From: Sphingomonas bacterium
Lineage (GTDB): Bacteria; Pseudomonadota; Alphaproteobacteria; Sphingomonadales; Sphingomonadaceae
NCBI RefSeq assembly: GCF_903642285.1
Contig: NZ_CAHJWJ010000016.1
Coordinates: forward strand, 1 to 64,000
DNA: 64,000 nt
Reading direction: 5' to 3'
Shown: positions 9,448 to 17,285 of the stretch, one piece after another
How the letters are laid out: each line of letters opens with the position of its first letter
How positions within the stretch are numbered: position 1 is the first letter of the stretch
Notes under the pieces: model-generated
Told to the model about the DNA's origin: nothing
What the model saw: only the letters and a program-made list of their open reading frames with translations
The model's database searches: none
Position numbers and translations under genes: made by a program

Positions 9448-9467
9448 GGAGGTTGAACCTCAGCGCC

Positions 9468-9701
9468 TCATTGCGAGGATTCCGCATGTGCGTCCTCCTG
9501 CGTAACGGGTTTCGCGTCGCGGTCGGCGATCAGAAGGCCGCCCGCGCCGTAGTTTTCGGTCGACACCTCTTCGATCACGATCTGCACCGCGGCCGGGTTC
9601 TTGCCGAGCCGCGCGACCAGCGAGGACGTGACGTCGGCCACAATCCCCGCTTTCTGGTCCTTGCTGGCGGTGCCCGAGATCCGGATCGACACGAAGGGCA
9701 T
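9468..9701 (-). CDS. 4-oxalocrotonate tautomerase family protein
   Basis: A 77-residue protein of the tautomerase superfamily. [10 protein letters not shown] places the catalytic Pro directly after the initiator Met, and KAGIVADVTSSLVARLGKNPAAVQIVIEEV matches the helix-strand core. It lies immediately after nusA: the nusA stop and this start overlap as TGATG, so it is co-translated with the transcription factor gene. The substrate is unknown. Such small tautomerases act on enol or keto compounds, and their presence in a translation operon has no obvious functional reason. Confidence 0.85.
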   Translation of the reverse strand: MPFVSIRISGTASKDQKAGIVADVTSSLVARLGKNPAAVQIVIEEVSTENYGAGGLLIADRDAKPVTQEDAHAESSQ

Positions 9702-11308
9702 CAGGCGTCTTCACCCCCCGATGACGCAGCAGCAGGTTCGTCCTCGAACCAGTGGGCGCGCGCCGCCATGATGATCTCGTTGCCCTGTTCGTCGCTGAGA
9801 CCATATTCGGACAGGATGCCGCCCTTGGGCTCGGGCCGCTTGGGCGCATCGTCGTTGCGGCGACGCGGTTCGACGCGCTTCTTTTCGACCAGTTCGTCGG
9901 TTGCGAGATCGGCCAAGTCGTCGAGCGTCTTGATTCCCGCCTTGCCGAGCGTCACCAGCATCGCCTCGGTCAGATACGGGATCGCCGCCAGTTCGTCCTC
10001 GACACCGAGCGCGGTACGCTCTTCCTTGCTGGCAGCGTCGCGGCGTTCCAGCGCCTCGGTCGCGCGGCTTTGCAATTCAGCGGCGAGGTCTTCGTCAAAC
10101 CCCTCGATCGAGGCGATCTCCTCGACCTCGACATAAGCGACTTCTTCCAGCGCGCTGAAGCCTTCGGCGACCAGCAATTGCGCCAGCGTCTCGTCGACGT
10201 CGAGTTCCTTCTCGAACATCGCCGAACGCTCGACGAATTCCTTCTGGCGCTTCTCGCTCGCATCGGCCTCGGTCAGGATATCGATCGCCTTGCCTGTCAG
10301 CTGGCTGGCGAGGCGGACATTCTGGCCGCGACGGCCGATGGCGAGACTCAGCTGGTCGTCGGGAACCACGACCTCGATCCGGTCCTCTTCCTCGTCGATC
10401 ACGACGCGCGATACGGAGGCGGGCTGGAGCGCGTTGACGACGAAGGTCGCGGTGTCGGGCGACCAGGGGATGATGTCGATCTTCTCGCCCTGCATCTCCT
10501 GCACGACGGCCTGGACGCGGCTGCCCTTCATGCCGACGCATGCGCCGACGGGGTCGATGCTGCTGTCGTGGCTGATGACGCCGATCTTCGCGCGGCTGCC
10601 CGGATCGCGCGCGGCCGCCTTGATCTCGATGATGCCGTCGTAGATTTCGGGCACTTCCTGCGCGAACAGCTTCTTCATGAAGTCGGGATGCGCGCGGCTG
10701 AGGAATATCTGCGGGCCGCGATTCTCGCGCACCACCTTCAGGATCAGCGAGCGGATGCGGTCGTTGACGCGCACCACTTCGCGCGGGATCTGCGCGTCGC
10801 GGCGGATGACGCCTTCGGCGCGGCCCAGGTCGACGACGACATGCCCGAACTCGACGCGCTTGACGACGCCGGTGATGATCTCGCCCGCGCGGTCCTTATA
10901 TTCCTCGAACTGGCGCTCGCGCTCGGCGTCGCGGACCTTCTGGAAGATAACCTGCTTGGCGGCCTGCGCAGCGATCCGGCCGAATTCGATCGGGGGCAGC
11001 GGATCGACGATGTAGTCGCCGACGACCGCGCCGTCCTGCAGCTTCTGCGCGTCCTTGACGGATACCTGCTTGAAATAATCGTCGACGCCCTCGACGACCT
11101 CGACGACACGCCACAAACGGAGGTCGCCGGTCGTCGGATCGAGCTTCGCGCGGATATCGTTCTCCGCGCCGTAGCGCGAGCGGGCGGCGCGCTGGATCGC
11201 GTCCTCCATCGCCTCGATGACGATGCCCTTGTCGATCATCTTCTCCGATGCGACCGAATTCGCGATCGCGATCAGTTCCGCACGGTTGGCGGTGACGGCG
11301 GTGGCCAT
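9701..11308 (-). CDS. nusA: Transcription termination/antitermination factor NusA
   Basis: RNA polymerase-binding elongation factor acting in pausing, termination and rRNA antitermination. The 535-residue length fits alphaproteobacterial NusA. The N-terminal domain starts [19 protein letters not shown]. The S1 domain is about residues 130-205 ([20 protein letters not shown]). Two KH domains include [18 protein letters not shown] and [21 protein letters not shown]-terminal acidic helix-hairpin repeats follow. The start overlaps the rimP stop as TAATG. It is the second gene of the rimP operon. Confidence 0.98.
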   Translation of the reverse strand: MATAVTANRAELIAIANSVASEKMIDKGIVIEAMEDAIQRAARSRYGAENDIRAKLDPTTGDLRLWRVVEVVEGVDDYFKQVSVKDAQKLQDGAVVGDYIVDPLPPIEFGRIAAQAAKQVIFQKVRDAERERQFEEYKDRAGEIITGVVKRVEFGHVVVDLGRAEGVIRRDAQIPREVVRVNDRIRSLILKVVRENRGPQIFLSRAHPDFMKKLFAQEVPEIYDGIIEIKAAARDPGSRAKIGVISHDSSIDPVGACVGMKGSRVQAVVQEMQGEKIDIIPWSPDTATFVVNALQPASVSRVVIDEEEDRIEVVVPDDQLSLAIGRRGQNVRLASQLTGKAIDILTEADASEKRQKEFVERSAMFEKELDVDETLAQLLVAEGFSALEEVAYVEVEEIASIEGFDEDLAAELQSRATEALERRDAASKEERTALGVEDELAAIPYLTEAMLVTLGKAGIKTLDDLADLATDELVEKKRVEPRRRNDDAPKRPEPKGGILSEYGLSDEQGNEIIMAARAHWFEDEPAAASSGGEDA

Positions 11309-11883
11309 TATTCCTGTCCTTCTTTCACGCTATCGTCTTCGGACATCTCGTCGTCCTCGAATTCGTCGGCCCCTTCGGCGGACAGCGGCTGGGTCGCCGC
11401 GATCAGCCGATCGGTCATCATGAGCTTCGCCCCGTCGATCCGGTCGAACCCGACCGTCATCGGCCCATGCCCGCGAACGTCGATCGACACCCGGTCGCCC
11501 TCCGCGCCGATCAGGTCGCCGGTCAGCTGCTTGCGCCCGTCGATCGGTTCGACGAGGTGGAGGCGCGCCTCATGCCCCGCCCAGTCGGTATAGTCCGCAA
11601 GCCGGGTCAGCGGCCGGTCGATGCCCGGCGAACTGACCTCGAGCCGATACGCCCCCTCGATCGGATCGCGGCCCTCCGCCTCCAGCGCGTCGAACACGTC
11701 GGAGATGCGGCGCGACAAGGCGGCGCAATCCTCGATCATCAGCTGGCGGGTCTCGGGATGCTCCGCCATCACCTGCAAGGTCGGGTCCGACTTCCCGCCG
11801 GTCATCTTCACGCGGACGAGCGCGAAGCCGAGTGCGGAGGCTTCGGGTTCGATCAGTCGGGTGAGGGCGGCGGTGTCGGTCAT
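11308..11883 (-). CDS. rimP: Ribosome maturation factor RimP
   Basis: RimP helps assemble the 30S subunit. The 191-residue protein begins MTDTAALTRLIEPEASALGF and shows the conserved SPGIDRPLTRLADY segment and the C-terminal Sm-like half (IGAEGDRVSIDVRGHGPMTV), ending in an acidic tail. It is the first gene of the long leftward operon. A promoter-like sequence lies about 90-120 bases upstream, and nusA follows with a one-base TAATG overlap. Confidence 0.95.
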   Translation of the reverse strand: MTDTAALTRLIEPEASALGFALVRVKMTGGKSDPTLQVMAEHPETRQLMIEDCAALSRRISDVFDALEAEGRDPIEGAYRLEVSSPGIDRPLTRLADYTDWAGHEARLHLVEPIDGRKQLTGDLIGAEGDRVSIDVRGHGPMTVGFDRIDGAKLMMTDRLIAATQPLSAEGADEFEDDEMSEDDSVKEGQE

Positions 11884-11972
11884 GCAGCTCGCGAATCGGG
11901 TACGGGGCGTTGCCGCCGCGGAGTAGGACCCCGCAGCCTCTTCACCGATGACGATGTCGAGTAAGCAAGCGC

Positions 11973-12001
11973 GCTATACGTCGGGCGATGCGTGTCCGCA
12001 A
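11973..12001 (-). promoter_or_regulatory. Sigma-70-like promoter for the rimP-nusA-infB operon
   Basis: On the minus strand TTGCGG (12001-11996), a 17-base spacer and TATAGC (11978-11973) match a housekeeping promoter with correct spacing. Transcription would begin around 11966, leaving a leader of about 80 bases before rimP. The call rests on pattern only. Confidence 0.5.
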
Positions 12002-12063
12002 GCGCGCAACCGGCGGGTGCGGCGGGACGTTGTCGAGACACTTCAATCGCGAAAGAGAACGCC

Positions 12064-13350
12064 ATGGTCCGTCACGCCTTGCTCGCCACCTTGATGATCG
12101 GAACCGCGTGCAGCGCGCAGCCGCAGCAGGCCGATCGAGGAAACTCCGCGGTTCAGGGTCCGCAAGGCCCGCAGCCCGCGGGCGCGGACCAGCCGGTGCC
12201 GCAGAATGCGCCCGTCACCAATATTAGGAATGTGCCCGCGACGACGGGTCGCGCGAACCTGCCGCAGACGAAGCCGCCGTTCACGGTCCAGATGATCGGC
12301 CAGTTCGATGAACCATTCGCGATGGCGTTCCTGCCGGACGGTTCGCTGCTGGTGACGGAGAAGGGAGGAACGCTCAAAGTCCGCTACCCAGACGGTGCGG
12401 TGCGTGATGTAGCTGGCGTACAGGCGGTGGCGGCCGGAGGACAGGGCGGACTGCTCGATGTCGCGGTTGCGGCCGATGGCACGATTTACCTCAGCTATTC
12501 CGAACCGGCTCCGGTCGGCAGTCAACTCGTCCTCGCCCGCGCGAACCTGGGAGTCTGGACTGCGGGTTGCCACGTCGGAAAGGCTGCGGATTGCCCACCC
12601 GGCGAGACCCATCATCCCATGTTGCTGAATAACCCGACTGTCATCTGGCGTTCGGGCTCATATGGCCCCGGTGGCCAGTTCGGCGCAAAGATAACATTCG
12701 CCCCCGACGGCAAATCGTTGTTCCTGACCTCGGGCGAGCGCCAGCGGTTCAGCCCGGCGCAGGACCCCGACCAGGCGCTCGGCAAGATCCTGCATCTGAC
12801 GCTCGACGGCAAGGCGTGGCCTGGCAATCCCGACTACAAGGCGGGCGGGGTGCGCGCACAGACCTGGACCAGCGGCCACCGCAATCCCTACGGCCTCGTC
12901 TTCGTCCCCGACGGACGGCTGTGGGAGGAGGAGATGGGGCCAAAGGGCGGCGACGAGCTGAACCTGATCGAACCCGGTCGCAACTATGGCTGGCCGATCG
13001 TCTCGAACGGCGACAATTACAGCGGGCGGCCGATCCCCGATCATCCGAGCCGCCCCGATCTCGCGGCACCGGCCCTGTGGTGGAACCCTTCGATCTCGCC
13101 CGGCGGGATGATCTATTATTCGGGCGCTATGTTCCCGCAATATAAGGGATCGCTGTTCATCGCCGGCCTCGGGGACGAATCGCTGATTCGCGTCGCGCTG
13201 GACGGCGCGAGCGCGAAGGCGATGGACCAATGGGGCATGGGCACGCGCATCCGCGATGTAGCGCAGGCACCCGACGGCGCGATCTGGCTGCTGGAGGACG
13301 GCGGAAGGGGTTCGGGCGGCCGGCTGCTGCGGCTGACGCCGAAGGGTTAA
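12064..13350 (+). CDS. PQQ-dependent aldose sugar dehydrogenase-like lipoprotein
   Basis: A 428-residue beta-propeller protein of the glucose/sorbosone dehydrogenase family (YliI/Asd-like). The start MVRHALLATLMIGTACSAQP gives a lipoprotein signal peptide with lipobox Cys near residue 16, so a periplasmic lipid-anchored protein is expected; AAAGAGAA precedes this ATG. Family blocks include FAMAFLPDGSLLVTEKGGTL, KITFAPDGKSLFLTSGERQ, WTSGHRNPYGLVFVPDGRLWE and GPKGGDELNLIEPGRNYGWP, with the His of SGHRNP as the likely catalytic base. No cytochrome domain is fused. The last codons overlap the convergent P-loop gene by four bases. Confidence 0.9.
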   Translation: MVRHALLATLMIGTACSAQPQQADRGNSAVQGPQGPQPAGADQPVPQNAPVTNIRNVPATTGRANLPQTKPPFTVQMIGQFDEPFAMAFLPDGSLLVTEKGGTLKVRYPDGAVRDVAGVQAVAAGGQGGLLDVAVAADGTIYLSYSEPAPVGSQLVLARANLGVWTAGCHVGKAADCPPGETHHPMLLNNPTVIWRSGSYGPGGQFGAKITFAPDGKSLFLTSGERQRFSPAQDPDQALGKILHLTLDGKAWPGNPDYKAGGVRAQTWTSGHRNPYGLVFVPDGRLWEEEMGPKGGDELNLIEPGRNYGWPIVSNGDNYSGRPIPDHPSRPDLAAPALWWNPSISPGGMIYYSGAMFPQYKGSLFIAGLGDESLIRVALDGASAKAMDQWGMGTRIRDVAQAPDGAIWLLEDGGRGSGGRLLRLTPKG

Positions 13351-13859
13351 TAGGAGACGCGCACGCCGTTCATCGCTGCCATCTCGTCGGCATCGGGCGC
13401 TTCCCACATCGCCTCGACAAAATCGAACATCTCGCGGGTGATCGCGAAGCCGAGCTGCGTTTCCTCGCCGAGCCGCGTATTGCGCTCAGCCACACGCCCC
13501 CAACGCTCGTCCGGCAAGACATCGAGGAAATGCAATCGAACGGCCAGTCCTTCCGCGGCCGCGCGTTCGGCTGATCGCGTACGCGCTTGGCGTGTCGTAA
13601 GCCCGACTTCCAGGACCGACGGCACGCCGCGATGCGCGGCATCGACCGCGATACGCCAGATCATCGCGCCGGCACGCTCGACCCGCGCGATTGCCCATTC
13701 TGGATCGATCGGCTGCGGCGAGTCCATCCAGAACAGCGCGGTCATCCATTCGTCGATGGAAAAGCGCAGCGCGCCAAGTTCGTCGGCGAGCCGTATCGCA
13801 TAGGTCGTCTTGCCGGCACCGGTCGATCCGCAGATCAAATGTACGGTCGCGGCGCTCAA
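13347..13859 (-). CDS. P-loop kinase-like ATPase (AAA_33/zeta-like)
   Basis: A 170-residue single-domain NTPase. The Walker A motif is LICGSTGAGKTTYAIRLA near residue 10, followed by RFSIDEWMTALF, the substrate-side acidic motif seen in zeta-toxin/chloramphenicol phosphotransferase-like kinases. VLEVGLTTRQARTRSAERA matches the helical lid region with Arg residues. The family covers small-molecule and nucleotide kinases, so the substrate is open. The gene converges on the sugar dehydrogenase gene and is followed four bases away by the thioesterase gene upstream on the same strand, so all three leftward genes may be one transcript. Confidence 0.8.
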   Translation of the reverse strand: MSAATVHLICGSTGAGKTTYAIRLADELGALRFSIDEWMTALFWMDSPQPIDPEWAIARVERAGAMIWRIAVDAAHRGVPSVLEVGLTTRQARTRSAERAAAEGLAVRLHFLDVLPDERWGRVAERNTRLGEETQLGFAITREMFDFVEAMWEAPDADEMAAMNGVRVSY

Positions 13860-13863
13860 CGGA

Positions 13864-14265
13864 TCACTCCCGCGCGATCAGGTAATTCATCCGCGCCGCG
13901 GCGATCGGTTTGGTGCGATCGTCCTGCCAGGCGATCGCCTCGACATTGGCGACGCGGGTGCCGAGCCGGGTAACGATGCCCATGCCGTAGGTGGGCTTGT
14001 CGCGCCCGCCGCGCATGTAATCGACGGTGACGTTGACCGGCTTGATCCGGGCCCCCGGCTCCGTAGCCCCGTCATCCGCCAGCGCATGTCGAAGCGCGGC
14101 GATCGCCGCCATTTCCAGCAGCCCGCCGATGGCACCGCCGTGCAGGAAACCGGGCCGGCCGAGGACCTCGTCGCGGAACGGCATGACCAGTAACGGCGTC
14201 CCGTCGTCGCCAGTCTCGACGGTCAGCCCGAGCAGTTCGGCATAGGGCGGCAGCGCGGCCGTCAT
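13864..14265 (-). CDS. PaaI-type hotdog thioesterase (first of two)
   Basis: A 133-residue single hotdog-fold protein. RPGFLHGGAIGGLLEMAAIAALRH is the PaaI signature (HGG plus the following helix), and KPVNVTVDYMRGGR the central strand. It probably hydrolyses acyl-CoA thioesters. Its start overlaps the stop of the second thioesterase gene by four bases (ATGA), so the two are a tandem pair likely to form a heteromer or to have split substrate ranges. Confidence 0.85.
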   Translation of the reverse strand: MTAALPPYAELLGLTVETGDDGTPLLVMPFRDEVLGRPGFLHGGAIGGLLEMAAIAALRHALADDGATEPGARIKPVNVTVDYMRGGRDKPTYGMGIVTRLGTRVANVEAIAWQDDRTKPIAAARMNYLIARE

Positions 14266-14681
14266 GCGTCGAGCACCATGAACGTGCCCGCGACATGCGC
14301 GAGCGGATCGGCCGGGTCGCCGTCATGCGCCTGACCGCGCACGAATGCGATCGACCGGGTCACGCGGATGCATTCGCCGCGCCCGATCACCGTCCGGTCA
14401 GGCGTCGCCGGACGCAGATAGTCGACGCGCAGGTCCAGCGTCGCCTGCGGGGAGAAAACGCCGCGCTTCACCCAGACCGACATGCTGGTCGCCATGTCCA
14501 TCAGCGTCAGGATCGGACCGGATGCGATGATACCGCGCGACGGATCGCCGATCTGCGCGGCGTCATAGGGCAAGGCGAGTTCGACCCAGCCATCGCCCTG
14601 ATCCTGATAGCCGATACCGAGCAGCCCGGCATGACCGCCCATTTTGCCGCGCATGAAGCGCTCGAGATCGAAACCCGCCAT
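14262..14681 (-). CDS. PaaI-type hotdog thioesterase (second of two)
   Basis: A 139-residue hotdog-fold protein starting MAGFDLERFMRGKMGGHAGL. DPSRGIIASGPILTLMDMATSMSVW sits where family members have the HGG helix; here the motif reads RGIIASG, so the usual HGG is missing and the catalytic residue may differ. ATLDLRVDYLRPATPDRTVIGRGE is the conserved strand pair. It is the first gene of the leftward thioesterase pair, divergent from the crotonase gene. The divergent pairing suggests a shared fatty-acid or CoA-ester role. Confidence 0.8.
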   Translation of the reverse strand: MAGFDLERFMRGKMGGHAGLLGIGYQDQGDGWVELALPYDAAQIGDPSRGIIASGPILTLMDMATSMSVWVKRGVFSPQATLDLRVDYLRPATPDRTVIGRGECIRVTRSIAFVRGQAHDGDPADPLAHVAGTFMVLDA

Positions 14682-14777
14682 CGCGTGGCGCTCTACACGA
14701 GGGGGCACCGCGTGCAACATTGCGGAGCGGGGCGGCGAGCGATAGGTCGGCGGGATAACGACGAGAGGATGCGCGCC

Positions 14778-15560
14778 ATGACCGAATGCGTGACGATCGC
14801 GGTCGCCGACCATGTCGCCGACGTTCGCCTGGCGCGCGCGGACAAGATGAACGCGCTCGACGCCGCGCTGGTCGACGGCATCGCTGGCGCGGTCGAGCGG
14901 CTGGCAGGGATGACGGATGTCCGCTGCGCAGTGTTGTCGGGCGAGGGGCGGGCGTTCTGCGCCGGGCTCGACATGGCATCGATGCAAAGCGGGGGATCGG
15001 GGAACGCGCTTGGCGAGCGTACGCATGGCCCCGCGAACCTGATGCAGCATATCGCCTGGGGGTGGCGGACGCTGCCGATGCCGGTGATCGCTGCGGTCCA
15101 CGGCGTCGCGTTCGGCGGTGGTTTTCAGATCATGTCGGGCGCGGACGTCCGCATCGCTGCGCCGGGCACGCGCTTTGCGGTCCGCGAGACGCATTGGGGT
15201 CTGGTACCGGACATGGCGGGGGTCGCGCTGTGGCGGACGCTGGCGCGCGACGACGTGCTGCGCGAACTGACCTACACCGCGCGCGAGTTCGACGCGGACG
15301 AGGCGCTGCGCCACGGCTTCGTCACCCGCATCGCCGACGATCCGCGTGCCGAGGCCATGGCGCTCGCGGCCGTGATCGCTGGCCGTAACCCGCAAGCGAT
15401 CCGCGCCGCGAAGCGGCTGTTTACGCTTGCCGCGGATGCCGATGGTGATACGCTGCTTCAGGCGGAAAGCGACGAACAGATGGCCATCATCCGCACCCCC
15501 AACCAGCGCGAGGCGGTAATGGCGAACATGGAAAAACGCCTGCCCCGATTCGCGGATTGA
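14778..15560 (+). CDS. Crotonase family enzyme, enoyl-CoA hydratase-like
   Basis: A 260-residue crotonase. RADKMNALDAALVDGI, then VLSGEGRAFCAGLDMASM (oxyanion hole) and AAVHGVAFGGGFQIMSGADVRIA are the family signatures. The second catalytic Glu region reads WGLVPDMAGVALW, with Asp in place of the usual second Glu, so the reaction may not be plain hydration. The start at 14778 has GAGAGG nine bases upstream. An ATG nine bases earlier is less well spaced. It is followed directly by a nitroreductase gene. Confidence 0.85.
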   Translation: MTECVTIAVADHVADVRLARADKMNALDAALVDGIAGAVERLAGMTDVRCAVLSGEGRAFCAGLDMASMQSGGSGNALGERTHGPANLMQHIAWGWRTLPMPVIAAVHGVAFGGGFQIMSGADVRIAAPGTRFAVRETHWGLVPDMAGVALWRTLARDDVLRELTYTAREFDADEALRHGFVTRIADDPRAEAMALAAVIAGRNPQAIRAAKRLFTLAADADGDTLLQAESDEQMAIIRTPNQREAVMANMEKRLPRFAD

Positions 15561-15565
15561 CCGGG

Positions 15566-16234
15566 ATGGACGTCGGCCACGCCATCGCCACGCGGCGCTC
15601 CGTCCGCGGGTTCCTCGACCGGCCGGTGCCGCGCGAAACGCTGGAGTCGCTTGCCATCCGCGCCGCACGCGCCGCGACGGGGGGCAATCTTCAGCCTTGG
15701 CATGTCGACATCGTGATGGGGGATACGATCGCCGGGTTGAAGGCGACGATGGCCGGGAAGCTGGCGCGCGGCGACATCGAGACGGCGGCCTATGCGGTCT
15801 ATCCGCCGAAGCTCGCCGCGCCCTATTCGGACCGCCGCGCCGCGATCGGCGAGGCGCTGTATGGCCATCTCGGCATCCCGCGCGAGGATCGCGATGGACG
15901 CCGCGCCTGGTTCGCGCGCAACTTCCGGTTCTTCGGTGCACCCGCCGCCTATTTCGTGACGGTCGATCGCGGCATGGGACCGCCGCAATGGGCGGACCTG
16001 GGGATGTATCTCCAGAACCTGATGCTGCTGGCGGTCGAGGCGGGCCTCGCGACGTGCCCGCAGGAATGCTGGGCGATGTATCCCGATACCGTCGGCGCGG
16101 TGATCGAGACGCCGGCGGAGCGGATGCTCTTTTGCGGGGTGGCGATCGGGTATGAGAACGTCGCTGAACCGGCGAACCGGACTCGGAGTGCGCGCGCCGA
16201 TAAAGCGGAGTGGCTGACGATCAGGGGGGCGTGA
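15566..16234 (+). CDS. Nitroreductase family protein
   Basis: A 222-residue FMN-dependent nitroreductase-fold protein. ATRRSVRGFLDRPVPRETLE is the N-terminal FMN-binding Arg motif and AARAATGGNLQPWHVDIV the second. MGPPQWADLGMYLQNLMLLA is the dimer helix and CPQECWAMY lies near the flavin. A TTG at 15557 overlapping the crotonase stop is an alternative start. The substrate is unknown; relatives reduce nitroaromatics or quinones with NAD(P)H. It probably shares a transcript with the crotonase and the hydrolase downstream. Confidence 0.85.
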   Translation: MDVGHAIATRRSVRGFLDRPVPRETLESLAIRAARAATGGNLQPWHVDIVMGDTIAGLKATMAGKLARGDIETAAYAVYPPKLAAPYSDRRAAIGEALYGHLGIPREDRDGRRAWFARNFRFFGAPAAYFVTVDRGMGPPQWADLGMYLQNLMLLAVEAGLATCPQECWAMYPDTVGAVIETPAERMLFCGVAIGYENVAEPANRTRSARADKAEWLTIRGA

Positions 16235-16236
16235 CG

Positions 16237-17166
16237 ATGTGGGGATTGGCGATGGCGGCGGCGCTGGCGACCGGGGCGGCGGGCATTCCGGTCGAGGCAC
16301 CGGGACCGAACGGGCCGCTGGCCGGGACGCTGCTTGGCGAGGGCACGGGGCGACCGGTCGTTATCATCGTCCCCGGCTCGGGGCCGACCGACCGCGACGG
16401 CAACAATGCATTGGGGATTACGGCCGCGCCCTATCGTCTGCTCGCGGAAGCGTTGGCCGCGAAGGGCGTGGCGAGCGTGCGAATCGACAAGCGTGGGATG
16501 TTCGGTAGCAAGGCCGCGATCCCCGATGCCAATCATGTCACCATGGCGGACTATGCCGCCGACGTTCACGCCTGGGCGAAGGTCATCCGCGCGCGCACCG
16601 GCGCGCCGTGCGTCTGGGTACTGGGGCATAGCGAGGGTGGGCTGGTCGCGCTGGTGGCTGGGCAGGATGCGACCGATATCTGTGGGCTGATCCTCGTCTC
16701 CGCCGCGGGTCGGCCGCTGGGCGTGGTGCTGCGCGAACAGATTGCGGTCAATCCCGGGGCTGCTCCGTTGTTACCGACGCTCGACGCTGCGATCGCGGCC
16801 GCGGCGGCAGGGCGTCCGGTCGATCCCGCCACGCCGCCGCCGATCGCCCGGCTTTTCCCGCCGCAACTCGCGACCTATTGGCAAAGCACGCTCGGCTATG
16901 ACCCGGCGACGCTGATCGTGGCCTATCATGGGCCGGTGCTGATCCTCCAGGGGACGCGCGATATCCAGGTGTCGGTCGCGGATGCCAAGCGTTTGGCGGC
17001 GGCGGATCCGCGCGCGCATCTCGTGCTCGTCGAGGGTGCGAACCACGTGCTGAAGCATGTCGGCAGCGACGACCGGGCGGCGAACGTCGCGACCTACAGC
17101 GATTCCTCGCTGCCGATCGCGGACGGCTTCGTCGCACCGATCGTGGCGTTGGTCTCGCGTCGCTGA
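16237..17166 (+). CDS. Exported alpha/beta hydrolase
   Basis: A 309-residue alpha/beta hydrolase. The start MWGLAMAAALATGAAGIPVE gives a short signal peptide and follows GGGGGGCGTGACG closely behind the nitroreductase stop. VVIIVPGSGPTDRDGNN is the oxyanion loop, WVLGHSEGGLVALVAG the nucleophile elbow (GHSEGG), and VLILQGTRDIQVS and EGANHVLK supply the Asp and His of the triad. It resembles the YfhR/prolyl-oligopeptidase-like serine hydrolases of unknown substrate. Confidence 0.85.
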   Translation: MWGLAMAAALATGAAGIPVEAPGPNGPLAGTLLGEGTGRPVVIIVPGSGPTDRDGNNALGITAAPYRLLAEALAAKGVASVRIDKRGMFGSKAAIPDANHVTMADYAADVHAWAKVIRARTGAPCVWVLGHSEGGLVALVAGQDATDICGLILVSAAGRPLGVVLREQIAVNPGAAPLLPTLDAAIAAAAAGRPVDPATPPPIARLFPPQLATYWQSTLGYDPATLIVAYHGPVLILQGTRDIQVSVADAKRLAAADPRAHLVLVEGANHVLKHVGSDDRAANVATYSDSSLPIADGFVAPIVALVSRR

Positions 17167-17196
17167 CGCTTATCTACCGGATCAGTCGCTAGAGTC

Positions 17197-17278
17197 GTCA
17201 TCCCGGGCTCGTCCCGGGATTCAGGGCCTCGAACGAAACTGCCTGCCGCTCTGGATGCCGGGACCCGCCCGGCATGAC
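17197..17278. repeat. Palindromic repeat Pal-A between convergent genes
   Basis: The left end GTCATCCCGGGCTCGTCCCG and the right end GGGACCCGCCCGGCATGAC are inverted relatives around a spacer of about 30 bases. It lies between the convergent hydrolase and DEAD-box helicase genes, where it could act as a bidirectional terminator. Confidence 0.85.
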
Positions 17279-17285
17279 GGAGGGA

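Noticed and set aside
9752-11593. A 613-codon plus-strand frame opposite nusA and rimP
   Set aside because: Antisense shadow; both genes beneath it are conserved and complete.
14763-14780. Shared start context GAGGATGCGCGCCATG before the crotonase and, at 27542-27557, the acyl-CoA dehydrogenase
   Set aside because: Both genes handle acyl-CoA, but the match is explained by a ribosome binding site plus common Arg-Ala-Met codons; two cases are too few.
14262-15941. A 559-codon minus-strand frame ending in the second thioesterase
   Set aside because: The part upstream of 14681 is antisense to the crotonase and nitroreductase genes; only the last 139 residues match a family.
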